NCBI GenBank assembly: GCA_033439685.1
Contig: JAUEDM010000007.1
Coordinates: 1,674,001-1,738,000 of the forward strand
Source: Apodospora peruviana
Taxonomy: Eukaryota > Ascomycota > Sordariomycetes > Sordariales > Lasiosphaeriaceae
Direction of reading: 5' to 3'
Length of the DNA: 64,000 nt
Position numbers and translations under genes: made by a program. This document shows positions 9,623 through 21,753 of the stretch, in pieces. Position 1 is the stretch's first letter. Every line of letters starts with the position of its first letter. A model generated the notes under the pieces. It was not told the DNA's origin. It did no database searches and saw only the letters and a list, made by a program, of their open reading frames with translations.

Positions 9623-12325
9623 ACTCGATCGGTTGCAGTGCTCGAGCTGTGTTTCTAGCGGCTAGTATCTAAGCTTTTTACGGCAGGAACTGGTCGAGAG
9701 GAGGATATAATGCAAATCCACAAGGATGGAAGAAAGAGGTGCGGAAGGTTAAAAGTAGCAGAGTCTGGGAGTTGAAGATGCTGTTGAAAGCAGGCGGAAT
9801 GGAGGAGCTTCGAGAGGTGTGGAAAGGCAGAAAGGCGGAAAGCTACTGGTGAAGGCGTGATGCGCAGTGCCGTGCACAGTATCTCTAACCTAAGGACTGA
9901 AAGCCTAACTGAAGAAATAAATTCCGGATTACCAGCAGTTAGGGGCAGGACTGAGGAATACTCCAGCGGACAGCGGAAAGAATGGGTTCGAACGAACGGG
10001 CTCTGGTTGTTGGGAGGCTCCTCGAGCGTTGAGGTGGAAGCGAGTGACACAGTGCTCGTGATGCGCCGCCAGTGAGGTGGCCAAGGTTTCCATTGCCTCA
10101 TTGGCGGAGTCTATCGGAGGTACTGTGCCCGTACCCTGCAGGTCCTAACATGGGGTATTTTTGGGGCGGATGCGACCAGCTGCCAGATCAGGGTACGGAG
10201 GTGGTACGAGAACCTTGCTACGTCGGCACCAAGGCTATTCGAGACGCGCTAGACGGCATTTTGCGATAAGGCACCCTGATAACACCACCTGCACCTTTGC
10301 GACTGACCAGGCGAACAAGCTCCACCACGGATGCTCGCGGACCATTGACATTGAGTCGACCCGGTGAGCCTGGAACAGAGCATTTGATCACTAACAAAAA
10401 AGACGAGGGCGAAGCGAAGAATAGCCTACATGCGCTCGACCACATAAACCTTCTATTCTTTCGATCCAATACGTAGCCCCGGACTTAGCTTGTCTTACAC
10501 TGTCTTACGGATTACTTGCGTGCTTGCTTACCTTACTTGCCTGGTACTAATAAGCCTCACCATTTGCCGCCTCTCTTGCGTCTTCGGAAGGAGGAGGCGA
10601 TCAACGGTGAGCACGGTAAAGATAGGTAGGTACGGACTTCAACAAAACGATGGCCAGCTGCTGATTATTAACACCGGATTAACTTTGATCGGACAGTTTT
10701 GACAGATGCGATCGAGGGTGTTCTCGGGAAAGTGTTGCTTTGCGTGAAGTCGCGTTCTACGGCAGGCTCATGTCTGCCATCAACGCCAACGGTTGATCAT
10801 CCGCTGGTCTGCCGGACTGAACACTAACCCTTTGCGGCCCAAACAGATGCAAGAAGCCATCCATGATCCATGATCGGTCCATGGAAACACGGCATAACCA
10901 ATGACACGCCCAAAACCGACAGGCCCAAATCCCTCCGCTGGCCAGTAACTCTGGCGGTTCAGCGAGTGCTCCCACAGCAGCTCTCCGCCGCATCAACACC
11001 TCAGAGATTGATGCTCAAAGGTTGCTGCGGGGAGCACCCGGCCGGCCTGGCACCCGCTGCTGCACCTCACTCTGGCAATGCAGCACAGCATGCCGTGCGT
11101 GGTAACCTGCAAAGTGCGCCCTTCAGCAGCAGGGCACCGTACCACATGCCCAATTTCTGTGCCTCGATACCTCTTAGTGCTGATCCATCATCCCCGGCGC
11201 CATCCCATCTATGGAAGCATGGAGTACCTACTTGAGAAACAAGAGAGAGTTCGCCGTCGAAATGACAGCCATGGGGGTAGAGTCGTCGACGTGCAGCCTG
11301 TATACAGACTGACAGATACTGAACACACACCAAAACGGGAAGTGGACTTGAGGGACCAAGGTAGTTGTCATATTGTTGGCACACCCACCCACGGTGATGA
11401 GAGTCATCCCATCCCACCGTGATAGCGATTGCCCGAAACGCCTCTCCGATCTCTGCGGATGCGTGGCAGGCCCGGACCCTGTCGTGAGCATACAGCTCCT
11501 TAGAGTCCAGACTCCTCGACAGAAAATTATGGATATCTACATTTCACGGTCGCCGGCAAAAAGATCAAATCGACGACAGACAGGCTGCTGCACTGCAGAC
11601 TGCTTGGCTGGTCTCTTGGATGGCGCATCCGGTGGCGTTGCCTGTCCAGGTTCGCCTGCTTATATGTACCCGCCTGGCGGACGTCACAAGAAGCATCCCG
11701 AGGCTCTGAGTGAGGCTGTCTTACAGCTCTCGCCAGTAGCGATTCCGCGAACGCCACCAGTCCTTGTTGTCTCACAGACTTCAGTGCCTGCCCGCGTGTC
11801 AAGTCAATTGCAGTTCCAAGTCCTTATCGGGCAGCGGGAACTGGGATGGGCAATCCATCCATTCGGCATGATCCCTCAAAGCGACCAGCCGACCAGGCAC
11901 ACACCCCCTTCTCCGCTGCAGCGAATCGGACCCTTAACTATCGTCATCTCGCCCAGACTTGTTTGTGCGATGGAGATTTGCTCGTGTGGTCAACTGGAGA
12001 GATCCTCGCATTGCTATGCGTTTTTTTAATCAATGTCTCCAGTCCAACTATCCATGGCCAAGATAATAATACGTACGGATAATTCAGCAGATGGGCAAGT
12101 GGCACATCCGGGATCGGCCATCCATCCTCTTACCCATGTGGTATCAAAGTCTCACCCCGATAAATTGACAGCTATGGCCCCGTACGAACTAGAACTAGAC
12201 TACGGTATACTCGGTCAGGTGACAGCCTTGTCACGTCTGTCATTCATCCGGCCCCTATCGTCGGTCACGGAAGCGGTGCCCGTCACGCTCTTTGTCCGCG
12301 GAGACTCAAGACAGCGTCATTGCCC

Positions 12326-12355
12326 GCTCATTGACGCTCATTGACGCTCATTGAC
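12326..12355. repeat. Three direct copies of a 10-bp unit
   Basis: GCTCATTGAC is repeated three times head to tail without mismatch. Short slippage-type repeat in non-coding DNA. Confidence 0.9.
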
Positions 12356-12467
12356 CGGTCAGAAGAGGATAATGCATTCTCAATTCCCCCACGCTTTCTC
12401 TGTGTTTATTCCCGTCAGAACCTGTTTTCTCAATGTCTCTGTCTGGTTTCTTTGTGATGGCAGCAGT

Positions 12468-12505
12468 AGGACAGCAAGCCAGCAGCAGGACAGCAAGCCA
12501 GCAGC
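12468..12505. repeat. Two direct copies of a 19-bp unit
   Basis: AGGACAGCAAGCCAGCAGC occurs twice in tandem inside a CAG-rich non-coding stretch. Confidence 0.85.
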
Positions 12506-14345
12506 AGCCTGCAGCTATGCGCATGCCCCTTGGCCCCCTTTAGTCAGGGCAGCGGGGGCAGTCAGTGTAGGAGCAGCAGCCTGTAAGCCTTGAGTGAGAC
12601 CCACAGGGTTACACACCGAGTTAGCAAGCCAGCCACTCACCAGACAGTGCGGATGGATGATGGGATCGCACCCAACCAACCACCTCGCTGACGAACGCAA
12701 CCTGCCCTCCAGGATCGCAAAAGCGTGCAACGCGGCATCGTGGGCGGTGGTGTTCACGTCCGTCCCACTTGCACGATCCATTGGCTCACCTGGGCCATCA
12801 ATCCCTAGAGGCACACACACCCGCAACTTATCAAGCCGATAAGTCACAATCATGCGTCTCCAGTCCCCGAAACTGATATGTGAGCGTCTGGGAGACAGCC
12901 TTCCTCAATTCAGTCCATCACGGCGAGGGGACTCAAGATCTATACTTCAATTGCTATCCCATCTCTCGTGCTCTCCCGTCCATGAAATCTTCGAGGCCCT
13001 TCGTCCCATCCTCCTCCCATTTTTTTCTTTCGAGATGGTGTAGTGAGATCTCTCATCCCCAGATTCTCGAAAGGTTCTCCAGATGGACACCGTTATCGTG
13101 ACCACCAACCTGCCAGACTGGCGGAACAGGGACCAGACCACCCAGCCAACTTATCAGTAACACGTATCTACCTACTATCCAAAAACTACCGACCTTGGTA
13201 TGTAGGCAACGGGCAAGGTTCAATTCTGTTCAGGGACTGGCCAGCGCCGCCGCCGAATCGGGATATCGCAGTTGATGCAAGGCTGCTGCTGCTGCCGTCT
13301 GGCTCTAGGATGACGGGACTTGCATGGTAGGCTGCCTGCTTGCCTGCCTGCCCCGGCTTGCGCAGCCAGCCGCCGGCAGAAGCCAACCTCTCTTTGTCCT
13401 CACGTGCTCCAGAGTTGTGTTAAACATACTGGTCGTGTCAAGATATCATTTGCGTGGTTGAGATATTAGCAGGGCTGGCTGTTGCATTGAGTTGAGGACC
13501 TAACGTGTCCTATCCACAACAACTGAAAATCCAGGTATTACACTGTAGGTAGACGAGAAGTGATATTATGTAGATGTAGGTAAGCTGTCTTACATGCCTC
13601 AGGTAATAAGTAAGTAGTAGGCTCGTGTAACATGATTGACTGGAAAGTAAACATGTAACTAGCTAGTAGTTTCAATGTAGGACTTGATGCCACAAATCTG
13701 TTTCCCACGTGGTTGCTTGCTTTCGTCCAGCTCATTAGTCCTGAGACTTATTGCTCTCTTCTTCAAGATATTAGGACTGAAACCTGTTGCAGACCAAATA
13801 AAGTGGACCAAGTGAAGTCCTCATGGCTAGCAGCCTGTCTGCCTGCCTTCCTTCGTTCATCCGATATTCTGTCCTCGCTACCTACCTAGGTCAGTAAGGT
13901 AGTCAATGCCGTCTTCAATAGAGTAGGACGGTGCATTGTATCAGGTTGAAACGAGACATTCTTCTCAAGTAGGAAGGAATACGTGTGCGATAACTTATGT
14001 GACAAAGGAAATAGAACATGTTCTACCAGATTGGAAAAGCGTTGGTAACTAGGTAGTGTGATCCGAGTGCAACCTATCCCTTCTTTACGAGTCAGTTACT
14101 TTGTGTGTGTCGTATGCCTAAAATCGCGAATCGAACCATACCTGGTACCTACCTAGGTTAAGTACCTAGGTGAGATGCGTACTCGACACATCCGAGATCC
14201 ATGGTATGTACGGAATACCTCCCTAACTACCAAGATGAGATGCCACGAGGTAGGCAACGAATGAACCGGATCTGTCGAAATCTCCGGGGAATTCAATGCC
14301 GCCAGATGGATGGATCGCTGGAAGGACCGAGGTTGTCTAATACCT

Positions 14346-14374
14346 GGCATATCATATCATATCATATCATATCA
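14346..14374. repeat. (ATATC)n pentanucleotide microsatellite
   Basis: About five to six perfect ATATC/TCATA units in spacer DNA. Likely length-variable between strains. Confidence 0.85.
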
Positions 14375-15076
14375 TTTTCTCGATGAATCCAAGTATCTAC
14401 CTACGTATTTTCAGGTAAGCCCATTTAAGACAATCAGACAAGTCAGCATGGCAATAATCTCTATCAAATGACGTAGCCAACAGCTCCAATGTTTACATTC
14501 ACGACGTTTCCAGGTCAATCCGAGCTGATATATAGGTAGGGTCTCCGTAATGTTGCAGCCTAGGAACACAGACACACACAACACACCCCACCCAAGATGA
14601 TCCAATAATGTAAATTAACTCAATTTTATCAACGGCATGGCTTGCTATCCGATCCGGCCCAGGCATACCATCAGACCCCTGTTTCATAGACAAGTGTATG
14701 TTCTCCGCCTGTCGTCGCCAAACACCTGTCCGCCAATCTGAGTCTCGATGCTTGGTTGGGTATTTGTTCTACTCTGTATGATGGTAGGCAGCCATATGTA
14801 TGCTCCCACAAATATCAACGCCGGGGCGATATTCCTATGCATGCATGCACCTAGGTAGCCATGTAAACATAAACAGAAACAAAAAATGCCGGCCACTCTG
14901 TGCCTGCCTGCCTGTCCTGCAACAACGCCAAATCCGAGACCAAAACAAATCAGTACCAAGAGGTGCCTAGATAACCCATCGTCGACGAACAGAGGAGCCG
15001 GTTGTCCGGTCGGCCCGTTTACCCTCAGTACACTCGCTCACTTCACACATCTACACAGTAAGTGGTGAGCAAGTAT

Positions 15077-16568
15077 CTAATGCCCCTCGGACTTGTTCAC
15101 CGTGGGCAACTCCTTCAGCGCCTCGCCAATAGTAGCAATGGCACTCCGGAGCTCCTCCTCGGTGATGACTAGCGGAGGCGCAAACCGGATGATGTTGCCG
15201 TGCGTCGGTTTCGCCTATATCCGGATACACAATCCGCATTAGCAATTTCTCATATCCGCAGCCTAGACTGAGTCACAGGAGATAGAATCCTACCAAAAGC
15301 CCCTTCTCCTTGAGCAGGATGCACAAATCCCACGCAGATCTGCCAGCGGCCGCCGACTCGTCGATCACAACGGCATTCAACAGCCCCTTGCCCCGCACCG
15401 TCTGAACAATAGGGGACTTGAACGCCTCGACTCCCTCGCGGAAGATGCGCCCCAGCCGCTCGGCTCTCTCCACCAGCCCGTCTTCTTCCACAAGCTCTAG
15501 AGCGCGGATGGACACGGCACATCCGAGCGGGTTGCCGCCGTAGGTGGACCCATGGGTGCCGGGCTCGACGACCAGCATGATCTCCTTGTTCGCCAGCACC
15601 GCGCTGACGGGATACATTCCCCCCGAAATTGCCTTGCCCAGCGTGACCATGTCCGGCTTGATGCTCGCCCATTCGGAGCAGAGCATGCGGCCGGTGCGCG
15701 CGATGCCCGTCTGGATCTCGTCGCAGATCAGCAGCACGTTGTGCTTCTTGCAGAGCTCGGCGACTCTCGGAAGGTAATCATCGTCGGGCACCACCACACC
15801 AGCCTCGCCTTGGATCGGTTCGACGATAAAGGCAGCGGTTTCCTTGCCGTACTGTTCGAGCACAGCTTCCAAATCTGCAGCATTGTTGAACCGGATCGGG
15901 TTGCCAGTGGAAGGGTTCACGGCGCCGATGTTGGGCACATAAGGGCCGTAGTTGTCGCGAGACTCTGGGTCGACAGACAGAGAAATAGCTGTCATCTAAA
16001 TTCGTTACGCCCAGAGAGTCCACATGTTAGAGCTGTGTTGGACCGACTAGGGAAGACTTACTGTTCTGCCGTGGAAGTTATCGTTTGCGCCAAAGATTAG
16101 GGCCTTGCCGGGGGCGACTTTCTTGACCTTGTAGGCCCACTTGCGGGCGATCTTGATGGCGGTCTCGACGGCCTCGGCACCCGTGTTCATGGGCAGCACC
16201 ATGTCGAAACCGAAGGTGTCACGCACCTTGGCGGCCCAGACGGGGAAAACGTCATTGTGGAAGGCGCGCGAGCTCAGGGTCAACCAGCCTGCCTGTTCGG
16301 TGAGGGCCTTGATCAGCTCTGGGTGGCAGTGGCCCTGGTTGACGGCACTGTAGGCAGAGAGAAAATCGAGGTAGTGCTTGCCCTCGGGATCCCACACGTT
16401 GACCCCTTGGGCGCGGGAGAAGACGACGGGCAGCGGGTGGTAGTTGTGGGCGGCGTACTCTTTCTCGGCCGCGATGGCCGCCTTGGTAGAGCTTGCGTGG
16501 TATCTGGCTGACCCGGAGGCAGCAGCAGAATTGCCATTGGCGACGTCGTTGTCTGCGTGCGGCGCCAT
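15077..16568 (-). CDS. CAR2: Ornithine aminotransferase
   Basis: A pyridoxal-phosphate enzyme that converts ornithine and 2-oxoglutarate to glutamate semialdehyde and glutamate, in arginine breakdown and proline synthesis. Exons 16568-16062, 15995-15295 (to 15294) and 15214-15077 give 448 residues. Class III aminotransferase landmarks follow in order: SRAFHNDVFPVW, MNTGAEAVETAIK, the DEIQTGIARTG motif with the PLP-nitrogen-binding Asp, and TLGKAISGGMYP with the Schiff-base Lys near residue 290. GTHGSTYGGNPLGCA and a C-terminal HGNIIRFAPPLVI follow. No mitochondrial presequence is visible, consistent with the cytosolic fungal enzyme. A TGACTCA core lies inside the second intron (15269-15275). 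The neighbouring gene GPI10 starts on the other strand about 1 kb away. Confidence 0.96.
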
Positions 16569-17582
16569 AATGGGATGACAGATACTTTACCGGATCTAGA
16601 GACTACTGGAAAGTACCTAGACAGTAGTGGTTGTACAGCGTCAAGTCGTTGAACCAGTGGGATGGATAGAAGGGGGTAAATGGGAAAGATTGGCGATACG
16701 ATCAACCCCACCAAAAACCCAATTGGGTCTGTTGATCAAGAAATAGATAACGGGAAGCGGTGTAAGTGGACGTTCAGTGACAGGAGAAGCTGAAGATGAA
16801 TCCAAGAATTCGGTTGAATAAGGTACCTTATAAATGACGGGAGGGGAATCTGACAGCTAGGCAGGCGCACAAACTAGAAGTAAAATAAATCGAAACGGCA
16901 GCTTAGGTACCAACCAACCTTGGAACCAACGAGCGGCGAACTTGACAGACAGACCTGCCAGGTTACAGACTCCGAGGCGTCGGACAAGGAAGGAGACTTG
17001 ACAGAACCGCCGCCGCTATACCCCTAAGTGATTAAGGTTCCGTAAAAGCGAGGGTTTGTATGACAGCAGCCAATGCCTCGATGCCTCACGTGGCCACCAA
17101 CTCGGGAGGCAAGCCGAAGCAAAGCGGCCTCGATTCCTCCGTCCAAGATGACCTATATACAAGGTTCTTTGAAGCTCCCGTACTACATAAGGTAATTTGA
17201 ACACGACTGTTATTCAAGAGTCTTGCGACTTTCCGGTGAGTTGATGAACTGATCGACGATGACTTGAAAAAGAGAAAGGAACCTTGAGGGACCGCCGCCG
17301 ATAACGGCAAACTCGAGCCGCAGGGCAGGGTCCAGCCAGCCCGTCCAACGGCAACCCTCGATAACCGTGGCTGCAGCGGAACCGGCCAATTACCACTCCG
17401 CTGATGACCTTGCAGCGCCCGTAGGGCTGGTTGGTTTCGGGCTGTCCGCCAGCTGACCGGTGACTCTGACACCCGACTGACAGCTCATCGTCCAGTACCT
17501 GACACACCTGCCAAACAGCTGTACAAGTAAATATCAAAGTTCGCGGTTTCAACAATAAAGAGGGATCGCGTCTCGACCCAAA
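16569..17582. other. Divergent promoter region, ornithine aminotransferase / GPI10
   Basis: This 1-kb stretch must contain both promoters. TGACTCT at about 17461 is only a near-match to a CPC1 site. No coding feature is supported. Confidence 0.5.
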
Positions 17583-19699
17583 ATGGAAAAATACAAACCG
17601 GAGCCTGTAAAAAGGCAACGGCAGTCTGATGATGTTAAACCGAAAGGAAAGGCAGATGCACATCCCGAAGTGATCTCGGCGCAGGTCCGAGATGTGCTCC
17701 AGATGCTCCTCGTCTTCCGCTTCATCAACGCCGTCTGTGTACGTACCTTTTTCCAACCCGACGAGTATTTTCAGGCTCTCGAACCGGCATGGAGTATTGC
17801 CTTTGGTGCCGAGAGCGGTGCCTGGTTGACGTGGGTGAGTCCTATTTTCTGCCCTTACCATGACCGTGACCTTCTCTTACACATGAAATAGGAGTGGGAA
17901 CATCAACTACGCTCATCACTTCACCCAGCCATATTCGGAGTCGCATACAAGGCATTCCGTGGCTTGATGTCGTTCCTAGTGCTTCCACCGCCCTTTCAGT
18001 CTTTTGCCTTGGTGGCTCTGCCCAAGCTCGTCCAGTCGGGTTTTGCCGCCCTGGGAGACTTTTACACCTGGCGACTGGCCACCGAGATATTCGGTCGTCG
18101 AAGCAACTCACCGTGGGCTGCAGTATGTCATGTTTTCAAACTTTACTACTTTTACTTGCAAGGTAGGCTGACGGTTAAAATAGCTCTGGATGACGGTGCT
18201 CAACCCCTGGCAGTGGTATTGCTCCACCAGGACCTTTTCCAACTCGCTCGAAACGACCTTGACCATTGCCGCACTGCACTACTGGCCTTGGGAGCTTCTT
18301 AAAGACGCAATAGCGAGCAAGAATGTACCGCTGCAGTCCAGTAGTAGCGTGAACAGGTAAACCCATATACAGCTGTTCTCCGCTCTGTCAGGGCCCAACG
18401 ACTAACTAGTGTCTCAGTCTCCGACTGTCCCTATTTCTGGCGGCTATTGCGGTGTTGTTGCGACCGACCAACCTGTTTATATGGTTTGGAATTCTCACAC
18501 TCACGCTGACACGGTTCACCCTGGACGGAAAATCATCTCTCCAAAAGACACAACTCGTCGTGCTAACCAGAGAAATCATCGTCTGCGGGCTGCTCGCCCT
18601 GGCCATATCAGCCGCCTCCGACCGGCTGTACTTTGGCTTCTGGGCCTTCCCACCCTACAAATGGCTCTACTTCAATATATCGCAATCGCTCGCCGTCTTC
18701 TACGGCCGGATGCCGTGGCACTACTACCTCTTGCAGGGCATCCCGCTACTTACCACCACCTTTCTCCCTTTTACCCTGATCGGCTTGTACAAGTCCATCT
18801 CGCCATCAAAATCTGTCCCTACGCTTCAAGCCAACGTCCTCCGCACGCTCTCCTTTACCGTTCTGACCATGGTTGGCGCCCTGTCCAGCGTCTCCCACAA
18901 GGAAGTCCGCTTCATCTATCCGTTGCTCCCCATCCTACACATTCTCGGCGCGCCTTTGATGACCGATTTCTTTACGGACAAAACATCTACTTCTACTAGC
19001 AGCAAGAAGGCATCCTCATTTCAACCAGTTACCCTCCGCCATAAACTTTCGCTCGCAAATATAATCTCCATCAACATTCTTCTTGGAGGTTATCTATCCT
19101 TCTTCCACCAAGGCGCAACAATCTCGGTTCTCGATTTTCTGAGAACCGATTTCGAGCGTCTGCATCCAGACGCTTTGGCACTAGGCAGCACAGCCAACAT
19201 GACTGCTGTACATCTCGAGGAAGATCTGTTTGTTCTGTTCCTAACGCCGTGCCACTCCACCCCCTGGCGCTCACACCTCGTGTACCCTGCTCTCTTCGCG
19301 CGCGCCTTGACATGTGAACCGCCGCTCGACACGGCACCGGGTAGTCTCGAGCGAGCGACCTACCTAGATGAGGCGGATCGGTTTTACGCTAAGGATGATG
19401 ATGATCGGAATGGAAGGTACGGGGTAAAGTTTATGAACGAGGAGCTGTGGCCTGTTCTTGCGGTTGGTGGGAACAACAAGAAGAAGACGCGCGGCGGGGG
19501 CGTGCCGCGGTATATTGTCGGGTTTGAGGGAATTGGGGAGATGCTGAACGAGTTCTTTGAGGGGGAAGAGGGGAGGGACATGGACGTGAAGCTGAGGAAG
19601 GTCTGGGAGGGGTGGAATGGGGCGTTTAATGAGGACTGGAGACGGAGGGGGCGGTTGGTGGTTTGGGATACGGGGGTTTATGGCGAGGAGAAGCGATGA
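17583..19699 (+). CDS. GPI10: GPI mannosyltransferase 3 (PIG-B/Gpi10)
   Basis: An ER enzyme of family GT22 that adds the third mannose to the GPI-anchor precursor from dolichol-phosphate mannose. Exons 17583-17834, 17892-18122, 18184-18356 and 18418-19699 join in phase to 645 residues. Family marks include FFQPDEYFQALEPAW near residue 56 with the acidic luminal-loop residues, LTWEWEHQLRSSLHP across the first intron, LNPWQWYCSTRTFSNSLETTL, and SHKEVRFIYPLLPIL. Many hydrophobic segments fit a polytopic ER membrane protein. The C-terminus is hydrophilic and contains a basic KKKTRGG stretch. It faces the MFS gene tail to tail with a spacer of only 137 bp, so the 3' untranslated regions may overlap. 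Confidence 0.95.
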
Positions 19700-19836
19700 T
19701 ATGTGTCTCGAAGATAGATTGTGTGGATGGCTACGGTGTGATTATTTGCTTCTATAATACTTGAATTTAATATCCCTCTTTTTTAAATCGTCCTAATTAC
19801 GGGACAAATATATATAAGGTTGGCTGGCAGTTAAGA

Positions 19837-21753
19837 TCAAAGCATGTACCTGAACTCTGGGTTCAGATCCTGTGAATACAAACAAATAACGTTAGTAATC
19901 ATGTATATAAAGGGGGGGGGGGAGGGGGGAATGGAGTGACATACTCCGAGCTCAGTCTTCTCGTACTCGGTCAAGCCGACGTCGCGAACAGCCTTGTCGC
20001 GCTTCTTGTTCTCGCGGAGGAGCACGACCGCGTACACACAACAGGAGGCGGCGCTGAGGCAGATGAAGGAGACGCAGATGGCGTAGCCCTTTTTGTACAG
20101 GGGCGCGTCGTCAGGCAGGAAGGAGTAGGTGGAGATGATGCCGCCGATGTTTCCAAAGCCTACGCGACAAATGGTCAGAGCAACGAACAAAGCTGTTTGA
20201 AGGAAAACATACCAATCTGCCAGGCCGTCCCGATGGCGCGACGATGATGCCCGCCCAGGTTCATGTTGAACCAGCACACAATCACGGGCATGGCTGAGTA
20301 CGTGCCCATGGCGATCAGAAACAGCGCCATGTACTCGACGTTGACGTTGTCGTGGATGTTGAGCAGCACCCCGAAGCCAGAAATCGAAATCAGGATGGGC
20401 ACGATGGCAAAGAGGAACCTGTGCCGGGCGCAGTCGGACAGCACGGCGACGATCATCGCCAGCGCGAAGGCGGCCGCCCAGGGCGGGACCGACCGCAGCT
20501 GCGTCTGGATGGCGTCGTACTTGTACGTCTGCAGGATCGCGGTCGAGAAGTAGGCGTACCCGTAGGCCGGCACGATCAACCCAAAATACATGAACCCGCC
20601 GAGCCAGACCTTGAAGTCGCCGAGGACGGACTTGACATCCCTGAGGGTAATTTTCCGTTCGGCGGCGTTGCGGCCCTGGTCGGCCTCGAGGCGGGCTTTG
20701 ATGTAGGCGCGCTCGTCCTCTTGCAGCCAGGTCTGTTTTTGTTTCTTTTGTTAGCGGATCCCCCCTTGACAAAGAAAGGGGTTGAACTCACAGCCTGCTC
20801 AGGAAAACTAGGAAAGGTAAACCAAAACACCACACCCAGCACAACCGTGATCGCGCCTTCAAGAATAAAAATCCATCTCCACCCCCGGTATCCTCTCATA
20901 TGATCCATCTTGCCGATGCCGCTGGCCAGTAACCCTCCAAACGCACCAGCCAACGACGTGCTCGAGAAGAACAAGCTGAACCTCTTCTGGGCCTCGGTGC
21001 GTCTGTACCACATGCCCAAGAGATAAAAACACCCCGGAAACATGCCGCACTCAAACACCCCGAGGAAAAACCTCGTGGCCAAAAGGCCCGAGTAGTTTTG
21101 CACCAGGCCCTGGCAGATGGATACCACCCCGAACCCCAGACAGCAGACGGACAGCCATATCCGCGGCGAGAAGCGCTTCATCAAGATGTTGGACGGGATC
21201 TCGAGGACGATGTACGGAACGAAGAAGATGGTCAGGGCGGTGTTGAACTCGACCTTTTGGAGGCCGAGGTCCGCTTCCAGACCGAAGCTACGTGCGTTGG
21301 CGATGTTGACTCTGTCTAGGAAGGCGAGCAGATACAGAATGATGAGGAAGGGGACGAGATGCCAGTCGATGCGCGACATGAGGCGGCGCTCGGTGGTGTG
21401 ATGAGGGCAGGGGACGTGGAGGTCGTCGTCGACTTCCCCCGCGGAACCAGACTCGAGTTTTGTTGTGCCATTGCCATTGCCATTGGTGATGGTGCCTGGT
21501 GGTGGGATGCCATCGTGGTGGCTACTGTCGCCGTTTATGTGGCTTGAGGGGTATTCTTTTGGACAGTAATCAGTTATGTTAGTGAGACTGCCCGTTTGGG
21601 GATGGATACGGGTTTGATGAGTGAGTGGGAGTAAACAGCTAGCAAGCGGGCTGATCCCAAGACAAAAAAGGGATATATCGAGTACCTGGTAAAGTTACCT
21701 AGGTAGTTGGTCAGTGAGTAGGTCAGGTACATACTTGATTTTTGTCCAAACAT
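19837..21753 (-). CDS. MFS permease, anion:cation symporter type (Dal5/Tna1-like)
   Basis: A major-facilitator plasma-membrane transporter related to fungal allantoate (Dal5), nicotinate (Tna1) and similar organic-anion carriers; the substrate is unknown. Proposed exons are 21753-21735, 21555-20792, 20732-20213, 20159-19945 and 19869-19837, totalling 516 residues. Visible signatures are IDWHLVPFLIILYLLAFLDRVNIANA in the first helix region, IPSNILMKRFSPRIWL, the RFFLGVFECGMFPG motif and GWRWIFILEGAITVVLG, with about 12 hydrophobic helices. The first helix has no upstream Met in its own exon apart from one immediately before IDWH. I therefore added a 19-nt first exon (MFGQKS) that joins in phase; this is the least certain part. 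The last exon codes for only ten residues. Intron 19870-19944 contains a long C tract on the sense strand. Confidence 0.87.
19909..19930 (+). repeat. Homopurine G-run inside an intron
   Basis: A ten-G run, an A, then a six-G run on the plus strand. It lies within the last intron of the minus-strand MFS gene, where it reads as a C-rich pyrimidine tract. It could form a G-quadruplex on the plus strand and is prone to length errors in sequencing. Confidence 0.85.

Larger units (their letters stand above)
8894..15076. other. 6.2-kb gene-free region upstream of ATG1
   Basis: It reaches from the ATG1 start to the 3' end of the ornithine aminotransferase gene. The ATG1 promoter and leader must lie at the left side. 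Within it I see only short direct repeats (12326-12355, 12468-12505), an ATATC microsatellite (about 14346-14374), TACCTAGGTA-type motifs (13878-13902, 14145-14171) and one TGACTCA site (9614-9622). The longest open frame (11373-12029, plus strand, 218 codons) is low-complexity-like and matches no family I know. No tRNA was found. A long non-coding transcript or an unrecognised spliced gene cannot be excluded. Confidence 0.5.

Noticed and set aside
9982..9993. GGTTCGAAC, resembling a tRNA B box
   Set aside because: No A box at the right distance and no T-arm or acceptor stem pairing.
11373..12029. 218-codon open frame on the plus strand in the ATG1 upstream region
   Set aside because: No domain, no secretion signal, Pro/Ser/Cys-rich chance-like composition, and overlapping frames on both strands; a frame of this length is expected occasionally in 6 kb of GC-balanced DNA.
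14128..14142. Minus-strand GGTTCGATTC, resembling a tRNA B box
   Set aside because: The five-base T-stem cannot pair and no cloverleaf can be drawn.
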